From: Tabrizicola oligotrophica
GTDB taxonomy: Bacteria > Pseudomonadota > Alphaproteobacteria > Rhodobacterales > Rhodobacteraceae
Direction: 5' to 3'
Length of the DNA: 64,000 nt
Assembly: GCF_011008935.1 (NCBI RefSeq)
Contig: NZ_JAAIVJ010000004.1
Coordinates: 62,001-126,000 of the forward strand
In this document: piece by piece, positions 53,109-61,333 of the stretch
How the letters are laid out: each line of letters begins with the position of its first letter
Numbering within the stretch: position 1 is the first letter of the stretch
Translations under genes and position numbers: made by a program
Notes under the pieces: model-generated
The model's input: only the letters and a program-made list of their open reading frames with translations
The model's database searches: none
What the model was told of the DNA's origin: nothing

Positions 53109-53804
53109 TCACCCCCAGCGGCAGCCGCCCGCACAGACCCCACGCCCTTCGCGCACTGCCTCGGCGATCAGCCCCGGCACCCGCGCATCCAGCCCCAGCG
53201 CCGGCAGGAGCCGGCCCTGAAACCCGGCCTTGGCCAGCGCGGCCGGGATATCTTCGGTCACATGGTCGCCGCCGGCGGCAAAGAACGGCAGGCAGACCGA
53301 CCCCGGCCCAAAGCCGGTGATCCCTGCCAGTTGCGGCGCCTGGTCGATGAAGCCGCAGGCCACGCGCAGCCCCCGCGCCGCCACCATCGCCGCCACCCGC
53401 CCGGCAATCGCCGCCGGAACCCGGCTCTTGAAACTGCCATGGGCGGCGAGGATCGCCGCGGTCGCGCCGGTTTCCACCACCAGATCCACCGCCAGCGCCT
53501 GCACCGCCTCAAGACAGCCGAACGGCTCCAGCATCCGCCAGCCCACCGCGCCAGCCCGGGCCAATTCGCCCGGCAGATGCACGCGGGTAAACCAGCCCCC
53601 GGCCATGAACAGCGGAAAGACCACCAGCCCCGGCCCGAGCCGCGCCACTGCCGCCGCCAAGGCCCCCGGCGCGGCCAGCGTCGCCGATCCCACCGCCCGG
53701 CCCGGCAACAGCGCGCCGACCTGCCCGGCCAGCCCGGCCAGCGCCGCCTCGGCTGGCGCCGGATCAGACGGTTGGCCATGTGCCACGATCAGAACCGGTT
53801 CCAT
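53109..53804 (-). CDS. cbiX: CbiX-type sirohydrochlorin chelatase-like protein
   Basis: A 231-residue class II chelatase-fold protein with two half-domains. PVLIVAHGQPSDP (His 9) starts the first and AAILAAHGSFKSR the second; GGDHVTEDIPAAL carries the second metal-site His. CbiX inserts cobalt (or iron in SirB) into sirohydrochlorin. The C terminus ends CAGGCRWG with two Cys, reminiscent of the Cys/His-rich tails in some CbiX. No other cobalamin or siroheme genes are near, so the metal is uncertain. GAGAGG precedes ATG 53804; upstream spacer has an AAATATCCCC element. Confidence 0.8.
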   Translation of the reverse strand: MEPVLIVAHGQPSDPAPAEAALAGLAGQVGALLPGRAVGSATLAAPGALAAAVARLGPGLVVFPLFMAGGWFTRVHLPGELARAGAVGWRMLEPFGCLEAVQALAVDLVVETGATAAILAAHGSFKSRVPAAIAGRVAAMVAARGLRVACGFIDQAPQLAGITGFGPGSVCLPFFAAGGDHVTEDIPAALAKAGFQGRLLPALGLDARVPGLIAEAVREGRGVCAGGCRWG

Positions 53805-53927
53805 CCCATCCTCTCTGCCCAAATATCCCCGCCGGAGTCCTGCCCCGTCGCCACCGGGCCAGCCCTGTCGGGAAATGACCACCCCCCGCCGACTGCCCGG
53901 CTACTCTGCCCCAAAAGGGAGCGCCCG

Positions 53928-55031
53928 ATGAAGATCGTCAAGCTGGAAAGCTTCACCACCCCCGCCGTCAGCTTTGTCCGCGTCACCTCCGACACCGGCG
54001 CCGAAGGCTGGGGCCAGATGTCGACCTACAACGCTGACATCACGGCGCAGGTGTTTCACCGGCAGGTGGCGCCGCATGCGCTTGGCACCGACGCGCTCGA
54101 CTTTGAAGACACGATCCGGCGGATCTACGAAAAGGAACACAAGTTCCCCGGCAGCTACCTGCGCCGGGCGCAGACCGGGCTTGACACCGCGCTTTGGGAT
54201 CTGCGCGGCAAGCTGGAAGGCAAGCCGGTGGCGACGCTTCTGGGCGGCAGCCCCGGCAAGGTCCGGGCCTATGCCTCCTCTATGAAGCGCGACATCACGC
54301 CCGCAGACGAGGCGCGGCGGTTCCAGCACCTGCGCGACACCTTTGGCTTCACCGCCTTCAAATGGCGCGTCGGCGCCGAATGCGGGCGGGACAACGACGA
54401 ATGGCCGGGCCGCACCGAAGAGGTGATCCCGGTGGTTTCCAAGGCGCTTGGCGATGGCATCGACAAGCTGGTCGACGGCAATTCCTGCTATTCGCCCGCC
54501 CGCGCCATCGAAGTCGGCCGGATGCTCGAGGACAACGGCATCGGCCATTTCGAAGAGCCCTGCCCCTATTGGCACCCCGACCAGACCGCCGAGGTCCGCG
54601 CCGCGCTGGCGCTCGATGTGGCGGGGGGCGAGCAGGATTGCGAATTTTCCAGCTGGGAATTGATGTTCGATCGCCGCGCCGTCGACATCGCCCAACCCGA
54701 CATCATGTATATGGGCGGGATGCACCGCACGCTGGAGGTCTGCCGCATGGCCGCCGCCCATGGCCTGCCGGTCACGCCACACGCCGCCAACCTCGGGTTG
54801 GTGACGATCTGCACCATGCACCTGCTGCGCGCCATTCCGAACGCCGGAAAGTATCTGGAGTTTTCCATCGAAGGCCCGGACTATTACCCGTGGCAGGAGG
54901 GGCTTTTCCTCGGCCAGCCCTATGCCATCACCGACGGCCACGCCACCGTCACCGACGCGCCGGGCTGGGGGGTGGAGATCAACCCGGGCTGGCTGGACAA
55001 GGCGCAGTATCAGGTCAGCGCCATGGCCTGA
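53928..55031 (+). CDS. Enolase-superfamily enzyme, mandelate racemase subgroup
   Basis: A 367-residue enolase-superfamily enzyme. The N-terminal capping domain (about 1-115) is followed by a barrel with Lys in TAFKWRVGAECG, metal ligands in LVDGNSCYSPARAIEVG (D), HFEEPCPYWHPD (E) and VAGGEQDCEFSSWE (E), and the catalytic His in VTPHAANLGLVTICTM. The His base indicates the mandelate racemase subgroup, which includes sugar-acid dehydratases and racemases. GGGAG precedes the ATG. It stands alone, divergent from the chelatase; the substrate is unknown. Confidence 0.9.
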   Translation: MKIVKLESFTTPAVSFVRVTSDTGAEGWGQMSTYNADITAQVFHRQVAPHALGTDALDFEDTIRRIYEKEHKFPGSYLRRAQTGLDTALWDLRGKLEGKPVATLLGGSPGKVRAYASSMKRDITPADEARRFQHLRDTFGFTAFKWRVGAECGRDNDEWPGRTEEVIPVVSKALGDGIDKLVDGNSCYSPARAIEVGRMLEDNGIGHFEEPCPYWHPDQTAEVRAALALDVAGGEQDCEFSSWELMFDRRAVDIAQPDIMYMGGMHRTLEVCRMAAAHGLPVTPHAANLGLVTICTMHLLRAIPNAGKYLEFSIEGPDYYPWQEGLFLGQPYAITDGHATVTDAPGWGVEINPGWLDKAQYQVSAMA

Positions 55032-55118
55032 CTGCTTTCCCGCGCTGGCGGAAACGGCCCCTGCGCCCCCCAACACAGGCCCTTCCCCGGCAGGCGGCAC
55101 TCCTATATATCCGCCGCC

Positions 55119-56918
55119 ATGACCCAGCTTGACCTCATCCGCAACTTCTCCATCGTGGCCCATATCGACCACGGCAAATCCACCCTTGCCGACCGGCTCA
55201 TCCAGATGACCGGCACTGTGGCCGAACGCGACATGAAGGCGCAGATCCTTGACTCGATGGATATCGAGCGCGAGCGCGGCATCACCATCAAGGCCAACAC
55301 CGTTCGCATCGAATACCCGGCCAAGGACGGCAAGACCTATATCCTGAACCTGATCGACACCCCCGGCCACGTCGACTTTGCCTATGAGGTCTCCCGTTCG
55401 ATGCGCGCGGTCGAAGGCTCGCTTCTGGTGGTCGATGCCTCCCAGGGGGTCGAGGCGCAGACGCTGGCAAACGTCTATCACGCGCTGGATGCCGGCCACG
55501 AGATCGTGCCGGTGCTGAACAAGATCGACCTGCCGGCAGCTGAACCGGAGCGGGTCAAGCAGAACATCGAGGATGTCATCGGCCTTGACGCCTCGGACGC
55601 CATCGCCATTTCCGCCAAATCCGGCCTCGGCATTCCCGACGTGCTGGAGGCCATCGTCACCCGCCTGCCCGCCCCCAAGGGCGACCGCGACGCGCCGCTG
55701 AAGGCCATGCTGGTCGACAGCTGGTATGACCCCTATCTCGGCGTCGTCGTCATGGTCCGCATCATGGACGGCGTGATGAAAAAGGGCGACCGGGTGCGGA
55801 TGATGCAGACCAATGCGGTCTACGGCATCGACAAGCTGGCGGTGCTGAAACCGCAGATGGTCGACATCGCCGAACTGGGGCCGGGCGAGATCGGCATCTT
55901 CACCGCCTCGATCAAGCAAGTCCGCGACACCCGCGTCGGCGACACCATCACCCACGAACGCGGCGGCTGCACTCAGGCCCTGCCCGGCTTCAAACCCGCG
56001 CAACCCGTGGTGTTCTGCGGGTTGTTCCCGGTCGACGCCAACGACTTCGAGGCGCTGCGCGACGCCATCGAGAAACTGTCGCTGAACGACGCCTCCTTCT
56101 CGACCGAAATGGAAACCTCCGCCGCGCTTGGCTTCGGCTTCCGCTGCGGCTTCCTTGGGCTTCTGCACCTGGAAGTCATCCGCGACCGTCTGGAACGCGA
56201 ATATGACCTTGACCTGATTACCACCGCGCCTTCGGTGGTGTTCAAGCTCTACATGAAGGACGGTGAAGTGCGCGACCTGCACAACCCCGCCGACATGCCC
56301 GACCTGACCTATGTCGACCACATCGAGGAACCGCGGATCAAAGCCACCATCATGGTGCCCGATGACTACCTTGGCGACATCCTGAAACTGTGCCAGGAGC
56401 GCCGGGGCGTCCAGCTGAACCTGACCTATGCCGGCAACCGCGCCATGGTGGAATATGACCTGCCGCTGGCCGAAGTGGTGTTCGATTTCTACGACCGGTT
56501 GAAATCGGTGACCAAGGGATACGCCTCCTTTGACTATACGATTTCAGAATATCGTGAAGATTTCCTTGTCAAAATGTCGATCCTCGTGAACGAGGAACCC
56601 GTCGACGCCCTGTCGATCATGGTCCACCGCGACCGCGCCGAAGCCCGCGGCCGGGCGATGGTTGAAAAACTGAAAGACCTGATCCCCCGGCACATGTTCA
56701 AGATCCCGATCCAGGCGGCGATTGGCGCCCGTGTGATTGCGCGCGAGACCCTGAGCGCCATGCGCAAGGACGTGACCGCGAAGTGCTACGGCGGGGATGC
56801 CACGCGGAAGAAGAAGCTTCTGGAGAAGCAGAAGGCCGGCAAGAAGCGGATGCGGCAATTCGGGAAAGTGGAGATCCCGCAGGAGGCGTTTATTGCGGCG
56901 CTGAAGATGGACAATTGA
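55119..56918 (+). CDS. lepA: Elongation factor 4 (LepA)
   Basis: A 599-residue translational GTPase that back-translocates or re-sets ribosomes. Domains: G domain with P-loop [14 protein letters not shown], switch [17 protein letters not shown] and [13 protein letters not shown]; domain II; EF-G-like III and V; and the LepA-specific C-terminal domain ending with [20 protein letters not shown]. Length is normal. It begins shortly after an intergenic stretch without a gene. A hairpin at 56951-56978 follows. Confidence 0.97.
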   Translation: MTQLDLIRNFSIVAHIDHGKSTLADRLIQMTGTVAERDMKAQILDSMDIERERGITIKANTVRIEYPAKDGKTYILNLIDTPGHVDFAYEVSRSMRAVEGSLLVVDASQGVEAQTLANVYHALDAGHEIVPVLNKIDLPAAEPERVKQNIEDVIGLDASDAIAISAKSGLGIPDVLEAIVTRLPAPKGDRDAPLKAMLVDSWYDPYLGVVVMVRIMDGVMKKGDRVRMMQTNAVYGIDKLAVLKPQMVDIAELGPGEIGIFTASIKQVRDTRVGDTITHERGGCTQALPGFKPAQPVVFCGLFPVDANDFEALRDAIEKLSLNDASFSTEMETSAALGFGFRCGFLGLLHLEVIRDRLEREYDLDLITTAPSVVFKLYMKDGEVRDLHNPADMPDLTYVDHIEEPRIKATIMVPDDYLGDILKLCQERRGVQLNLTYAGNRAMVEYDLPLAEVVFDFYDRLKSVTKGYASFDYTISEYREDFLVKMSILVNEEPVDALSIMVHRDRAEARGRAMVEKLKDLIPRHMFKIPIQAAIGARVIARETLSAMRKDVTAKCYGGDATRKKKLLEKQKAGKKRMRQFGKVEIPQEAFIAALKMDN

Positions 56919-56950
56919 TTGTCCTATTTTGAGGGGCGGTGGGCGGCAGC

Positions 56951-56978
56951 GGTTGGCATGGCCAATCGCGTGCCAACC
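56951..56978 (+). terminator. Hairpin after lepA
   Basis: GGTTGGCA (56951-56958) and TGCCAACC (56971-56978) form an 8-bp stem with a 12-nt loop, 33 bp after the lepA stop. No T-run follows, so termination strength is uncertain. It marks the edge between GC-rich lepA and the AT-richer DNA beyond. Confidence 0.6.
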
Positions 56979-57121
56979 ACCTAGATTATTGGTCGTGGAT
57001 AGACGGATCTATTAGGATTGCGAAACCAGTTCCATTCGCTTACGAAGCAAGTTTCGCCGACACCGTCAATTCAGCGTGCAGAAAAATTCGCGACGGCATC
57101 TCTCATCGGAAAGTTTAGGTG

Positions 57122-57739
57122 ATGGCAAGATTTTTAAGTTTCATCTTCAAACTTCTAGGTGTAACATCAGCGGTCTATTTGGTTTACTTAACATTGTTTA
57201 CACTTTTTGAAGGCGTCAAGAATCTGTATGATGGCGTTGACGGGACAGTTAGAGCGGCCTCAATCACCGCTTTCGTAACTGTGGTTACTTTCTTGATCGG
57301 AAAACTTTGGGAACAGTCACGAGATCGAAAGGCGAAAATCAACTCCGAGAAAATAGCCGTTTACAAAAGATTCTTTGACTTCTATTTTGATATGTTCTCG
57401 TATGAGAAGATTCACGGGAAGCCGAAAGAACCTGGCGACATCCTTCGTGAACTTGTGGAATTTCAGAAGGATCTAGTTTTCTGGGGTTCCGACCAAGTCC
57501 TCCGTGCATTTCTAGGTTTTAAAGATGAACTTGCCATCTTTACCGAAAAGAGGCCAAACGATGCATCAAATGACGAAACTCAATTGGCCCTAGCTCGTGT
57601 AATGAAGTCGGTTGCTGCTCTCCTAGTCGCCATGAGGCGAGATATCGGTTACTCTTTTACAGCATTCAACGCTAAGGACCTTGGAAGACTCCAGTTAGCC
57701 GACGACGAGGAAAACAAACAGCTAATGAAGTATCTATAG
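57122..57739 (+). CDS. Low-GC two-TM protein of unknown function (probable acquired gene)
   Basis: A 205-residue protein with two TM helices (about 3-27 and 45-62), then a basic KLWEQSRDRKAKINSEKIAV segment and a long helical cytosolic part (about 75-205) with conserved-looking VYKRFFDFYFDMFSYEKIHG. GC content is clearly below that of all neighbours (estimated in the low 40s percent) and A/T-ending codons are common. No family is recognised. A GTG overlaps 3 bp upstream; TTTAGG precedes the start. It sits between lepA and an inverted-repeat spacer without partners, consistent with horizontal acquisition. A defence or stress role is possible but unsupported. Confidence 0.7.
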   Translation: MARFLSFIFKLLGVTSAVYLVYLTLFTLFEGVKNLYDGVDGTVRAASITAFVTVVTFLIGKLWEQSRDRKAKINSEKIAVYKRFFDFYFDMFSYEKIHGKPKEPGDILRELVEFQKDLVFWGSDQVLRAFLGFKDELAIFTEKRPNDASNDETQLALARVMKSVAALLVAMRRDIGYSFTAFNAKDLGRLQLADDEENKQLMKYL

Positions 57740-57748
57740 CAAGCGTAG

Positions 57749-57769
57749 GGTGCGCATTTATGGCGCACC
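57749..57769 (+). terminator. Hairpin after the low-GC gene
   Basis: GGTGCGC (57749-57755), 7-nt loop, GCGCACC (57763-57769), 10 bp after the stop. It resembles the GTAGGGTGCGC intergenic repeats common in proteobacteria; no T-run. Confidence 0.6.
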
Positions 57770-57786
57770 AACCCTCTCCCCCCACA

Positions 57787-57916
57787 GGCCCGCGCCCGAC
57801 CTCGGGTGGGCGCTCCAACCGCTGTTCTAGGCGGTTTATGGTTCAGCCAATCCCACCGATGTTCTACCGGCAACCGGTGCAAACGCGCCCTCCCGGGGGG
57901 AGGTCGGGCGCGGGCC
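57787..57916. repeat. Long inverted repeat with internal direct repeats
   Basis: A perfect 17-bp inverted repeat, GGCCCGCGCCCGACCTC (57787-57803) and its complement (57900-57916), extended by GGGTGGGCGC / GCGCCCTCCC with one mismatch and a 5-G bulge. The 71-nt interior carries two copies of ACCGNTGTTCTA (57818-57829, 57855-57866) and small hairpins ACCGC/GCGGT and ACCGG/CCGGT. The whole 57740-58062 spacer has no gene. It may be a miniature mobile element, a structured RNA or the scar of the adjoining low-GC insertion. Confidence 0.7.
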
Positions 57917-58062
57917 GGCGGCGCGTTCGCGCCTTGATTCCGGCCTTTGGCGCCCCGCAGGTCGGGCTTCAGCGCAACTCCCCGCTGCTGGCCTCCCGCC
58001 TTGTCATGGACGCCCCTGCGCGGGATCAGGCGGCCCGGCGCTTTCCTGATCCGCCATGCCCC

Positions 58063-58278
58063 CTATTCGACACAGCCCGGCACCCGCAAGTCGCGGCAGA
58101 AATAGCCGGCCGCGCCGCCGATGACGGCGCCGGTCAGGGGGCTGCCTCCGGTGGCGTCGGCAATCACCGCGCCGCCCGCAGCACCGACAAGGCCGCGTTC
58201 GGTGTCATTGGCAAGGCATCCCGTCAGGCCAAGGGCAGAGAGGATGACAAAGGCAAGAGCAATGGGGTTGCGTGTCAT
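58063..58278 (-). CDS. Small glycine-zipper lipoprotein
   Basis: A 71-residue protein. Signal peptide IALAFVILSALGLTGC ends with a good lipobox (LTGC), so it is an outer- or inner-membrane lipoprotein with mature N-terminal Cys. The mature part has glycine-zipper-like repeats: GLVGAAGGAVIADATGG and LTGAVIGGAAGYFC, as in small envelope lipoproteins such as OsmB/YmgG types. The C terminus CRDLRVPGCVE has two Cys that may pair. GGAG lies upstream of the ATG at 58278. Function unknown; envelope stress is typical of relatives. Confidence 0.72.
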   Translation of the reverse strand: MTRNPIALAFVILSALGLTGCLANDTERGLVGAAGGAVIADATGGSPLTGAVIGGAAGYFCRDLRVPGCVE

Positions 58279-58504
58279 GGCAGGTCTCCGCTGCAAGAGT
58301 TCCCCGCCAAGCCTGCGCGCAAGTGCACGGATTTGCACGGGTGGCGCATCGGGCGCGGCCCGGACGGGCGGCTTTCGGGCCTGCGGCGGCCGCGAAACCG
58401 GCGACATTCCGCCAAGGGACCGGGCAGACGGGGCCATATGACGGGTTTCGCGCCGCGGGTCGGATCGCCGGCCTTTCGTCCGGTTTGACGGGGTCGGCCC
58501 CGCC

Positions 58505-59560
58505 CTACCCCCAGGTCCTGTCCAGCACCCGGAACCAGTTCTCATGCGCGATCTTGGCGATGAGCCGCTCGCCATAGCCATGCCTCCGCATCGCCTCGAT
58601 CAGGTTCTGCTGGCCCGCCACATCGCCAATCCCCACCGGGATCGTCGCGCCGTCATAGTCGGACCCAAGGCCGACCCCGTCCTCTCCCAGATGCTGCAAC
58701 AGGTGGTCCAGATGGGCCAGCACGTCCTCCCAGCCCATCTCGGCCGATTGCTTGCCGTCGCGGCGCAGGAAGGAGGTGGCGTAGTTCAGCCCCACCATGC
58801 CGCCGCTGTCGCGGATCGCGGCCAATTGCCTGTCGGTCAGGTTGCGCGAGGAGGGCGTGACCGCATGGGCGTTGGAATGGGTGGCGACCAGGGGCGCATC
58901 GGTCAGGGCGGCCACGTCCCAGAACCCCGCCTCATTGATATGGCTCATGTCCAGCATGATCCGCAGGCGGTTGCACTCCCGCACCAGCCGCTTGCCGGCC
59001 TTGGTCAGCCCCTTGCCGGTATCGGGGCCAGAGGGATAGGCAAAGGGCACGCCATGGCCAAACACCGTCGGCCGCGACCAGACCGGCCCCAGCGAGCGCA
59101 GGCCCATGGCGTGGAAGCTGTGCAACGCGTCAAGGTCGGGGTCGATGGCCTCGGCCCCTTCCATATGCAGGATGGCCGAAATCACCCCCTTGGCCAGACA
59201 TTCGCGCAACTCCGCCACTGTGCGGCAGACCTTGAAAGCGCCACCCGAGGCCCGCTCCATCCACAGCAGATGCCCCGCCTTGGCCAGGGCAATCGGTTGG
59301 GCCGTGTGGTGGTCGATCAGGTCGGGCAAGGGCAGCGCGAAGGGTGGGTTTTCCATCGCGGCCATATAGTCGGGCGCGTCATGGGCGATGGGGGACGGGA
59401 TATAGATGGCGAAAAACCCGCCGGCAAAGCCGCCCCTCTGCATCCGCGGCAGGTCGAGATGGCCTTCGCGGCCGTCCTTCAGCCACAGCGTGTCGCGCTG
59501 GTCCGGATGGTCCAGCAGGCGCAGGAGGAAATCGTTGTGACCGTCGAAAACGGGAATCAT
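58505..59560 (-). CDS. Membrane dipeptidase (peptidase family M19)
   Basis: A 351-residue metal-dependent dipeptidase of the renal dipeptidase family. Zinc residues: the opening PVFDGHNDFLLRLL (H-x-D), ISAILHMEGAEAID (bridging Glu), LDMSHINEAGFWDV and VATHSNAHAVTPS (His pair) and GLGSDYDGATIPVG (Asp). AAAGGA precedes ATG 59560. It is the last gene of the peptide ABC transporter operon, 11 bp after an ATPase gene, so it most likely hydrolyses imported dipeptides. No signal peptide is seen, indicating a cytosolic enzyme. Confidence 0.94.
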   Translation of the reverse strand: MIPVFDGHNDFLLRLLDHPDQRDTLWLKDGREGHLDLPRMQRGGFAGGFFAIYIPSPIAHDAPDYMAAMENPPFALPLPDLIDHHTAQPIALAKAGHLLWMERASGGAFKVCRTVAELRECLAKGVISAILHMEGAEAIDPDLDALHSFHAMGLRSLGPVWSRPTVFGHGVPFAYPSGPDTGKGLTKAGKRLVRECNRLRIMLDMSHINEAGFWDVAALTDAPLVATHSNAHAVTPSSRNLTDRQLAAIRDSGGMVGLNYATSFLRRDGKQSAEMGWEDVLAHLDHLLQHLGEDGVGLGSDYDGATIPVGIGDVAGQQNLIEAMRRHGYGERLIAKIAHENWFRVLDRTWG

Positions 59561-59571
59561 CAGGGGTCCTT

Positions 59572-60330
59572 TCAGCCGGCCAGCATCCGGTCGGCGCTGG
59601 CGGCAAACAGGCTGCGGGCATAGTCGGTTTTCATTTGCGCCCCGGCAAGCTGGTCGCGGGTGAGTTCCTCCACCGCCTGCCCGTGCTGCATCACCAGGAT
59701 CCGGTCGCACATATGGTCGATGACGGCGAGATCATGAGAGACCATGAGGAACGTCAGCCCGCGCTCGGCGCGCAGGCGGTTCAGAAGGTTCAGCGTCTCG
59801 GCCTGCACCGAGGCATCGAGGGCGCTGGTCGGCTCGTCCAGAAGCAGGATTTCCGGCTCCAGCATCAGGGCGCGGGCGATGGCGACGCGCTGGCGCTGAC
59901 CACCGGACAGCTGGTGGGGAAAGCGGAACCGGAAGCTGCGCGGCAGGCCAACATCATCCAGCGCCCGCATCACGCGGGCATCAGTGTCGCCGATGCCATG
60001 GATGGCCAGCGGTTCGGAGAGGGTGCGGTCGATGGTGTGGCGGGGATGCAGGCTCGCGTAGGGGTCTTGGAACACCATCTGCACCCGCCGGGCAAAGCCC
60101 TTGCCCGCGCCCCGATCCAACGGCTGCCCGTCAATCCGGATCGCCCCGCCCGACACCGGCGCCAGCCCGCAGATCGCCCGCAGGATGGTGGACTTGCCCG
60201 AGCCGCTTTCACCGACAAGGCCAAAGCTTTCGCGGGCCTCGACGGCAAGGGAAACATCCTTGACCGCCAGCACTCTGTGGCCCTTGGACAGGAAGGTGAC
60301 GGAGAGGTTGTCGATTTCAATCAGGGCCAT
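59572..60330 (-). CDS. Peptide ABC transporter ATP-binding protein (DppF-like)
   Basis: A 252-residue ABC ATPase. Walker A GESGSGKSTIL, Q-loop MVFQDPYASLHPR, signature LSGGQRQRVAIARAL, Walker B EILLLDEPTSALD and H-loop MVSHDLAVIDH are all intact. The PYASLHPRHTI segment is characteristic of Opp/Dpp ATPases. It is shorter than canonical DppF (about 330), ending soon after the H-loop region. It pairs with the upstream ATPase at 60490; a repeat-bearing 159-bp spacer separates them. Confidence 0.93.
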   Translation of the reverse strand: MALIEIDNLSVTFLSKGHRVLAVKDVSLAVEARESFGLVGESGSGKSTILRAICGLAPVSGGAIRIDGQPLDRGAGKGFARRVQMVFQDPYASLHPRHTIDRTLSEPLAIHGIGDTDARVMRALDDVGLPRSFRFRFPHQLSGGQRQRVAIARALMLEPEILLLDEPTSALDASVQAETLNLLNRLRAERGLTFLMVSHDLAVIDHMCDRILVMQHGQAVEELTRDQLAGAQMKTDYARSLFAASADRMLAG

Positions 60331-60361
60331 GTGCGGAGTCCTTTCGACACGCCTTGCGCCA

Positions 60362-60470
60362 TGCCCCCCACCCCCAACCCCTCCCCACGAGGGGGAGGGG
60401 AGGTGACAGGATGGCAGGCAAAAGCGCCTCCCCTCCCCCTTTGTGGGGAGGGGTTGGGGGTGGGGGAGGA
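60362..60470. repeat. Two opposed copies of the G-rich dispersed element (C and D)
   Basis: CCCCTCCCC (60378-60386) / GGGGAGGGG (60392-60400) on one side and CCCCTCCCC (60430-60438) / GGGGAGGGG (60445-60453) on the other, each with an adjacent C- or G-tract array, pointing in opposite directions. They flank a 30-bp centre. The pair can form one long hairpin in the spacer between two ATPase genes, and the G-rich strands could form quadruplexes. Confidence 0.8.
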
Positions 60471-60489
60471 CTGGCGCAACCAGACCATC

Positions 60490-61320
60490 CTACACCGCCC
60501 AATCCGCGTTGCGGTCCAGTCCCGGCAAGGGCTGGCGCGGGCCGCCGATGCGGGGCAGGCAATTCAGGAGGCCCTGCGTATAGGGGTGTTTCGCCTGCAT
60601 CAGGTCCTGCGCGGCCAATTCCTCGACCACCTTGCCCTTGTACATCACCAGCACCCGGTCGCAGAACCGCGCCACCAGCCGCAGGTCATGGCTGATGAAG
60701 ATCAGCCCCATGCCCCGGTTGCGCACAAGGCCATCGAGAATGGCCAGAACCTCGGCCTGCACGGTCACGTCCAGCGCGCTGGTCGGTTCATCGGCGATCA
60801 GGAGGTCGGGGTTCGGGATCAGCATCATGGCGATCATCACCCGCTGGCCCATGCCACCCGACAATTCATGCGGATAGGCCTCCATCACGCGGCCGGGGTC
60901 GCGGATCTGCACCGCCTCCAGCGCGGCGATGGCCTTGTCATGCGCTTCCATCCGCGACAGCCGGTCGCGCTGGCGCAGACCCTCCATCAGTTGTGCGCCG
61001 ACTTTCATCACCGGGTTCAGCGAATATTTCGGGTCCTGCATCACCATGGCAATGCGCGGCCCGCGCAAGGCGCGCATCTCGCGTTCCGTGGCGCGCATCA
61101 GATCCTGCCCGTCGAACGCCATTCTGTCGGCCTCGATCCTTCCCGGCGGGCGGATCAGGCGCAGCACGGCGCGGCCAGTCATGGTCTTGCCCGAACCGCT
61201 TTCGCCAACAATGCCCAGCCGCTCGCGGCCAAGCTCGAAGGACACGCCGCGCACGGCCTCGACCAGACCCGCCTCGGTGTCGAAACTGACGCGCAGGTTC
61301 TTGACGGAAAGCAGGCTCAT
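60490..61320 (-). CDS. Peptide ABC transporter ATP-binding protein (DppD-like)
   Basis: A 276-residue ABC ATPase with Walker A GESGSGKTMTGRAVL, the Opp/Dpp-specific MVMQDPKYSLNPVMKVG, signature HELSGGMGQRVMIAMML, Walker B LLIADEPTSALDVT and H-loop FISHDLRLVARF. It includes the C-terminal HPYTQGLLNCLPRIGG typical of oligopeptide transporter ATPases. ATG 61320 (MSLLSVKNLRVSF) is the family start; an in-frame ATG at 61419 would overlap the permease gene. It is 13 bp from the permease. Confidence 0.94.
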   Translation of the reverse strand: MSLLSVKNLRVSFDTEAGLVEAVRGVSFELGRERLGIVGESGSGKTMTGRAVLRLIRPPGRIEADRMAFDGQDLMRATEREMRALRGPRIAMVMQDPKYSLNPVMKVGAQLMEGLRQRDRLSRMEAHDKAIAALEAVQIRDPGRVMEAYPHELSGGMGQRVMIAMMLIPNPDLLIADEPTSALDVTVQAEVLAILDGLVRNRGMGLIFISHDLRLVARFCDRVLVMYKGKVVEELAAQDLMQAKHPYTQGLLNCLPRIGGPRQPLPGLDRNADWAV

Positions 61321-61333
61321 CTCCCGGCGCTCC

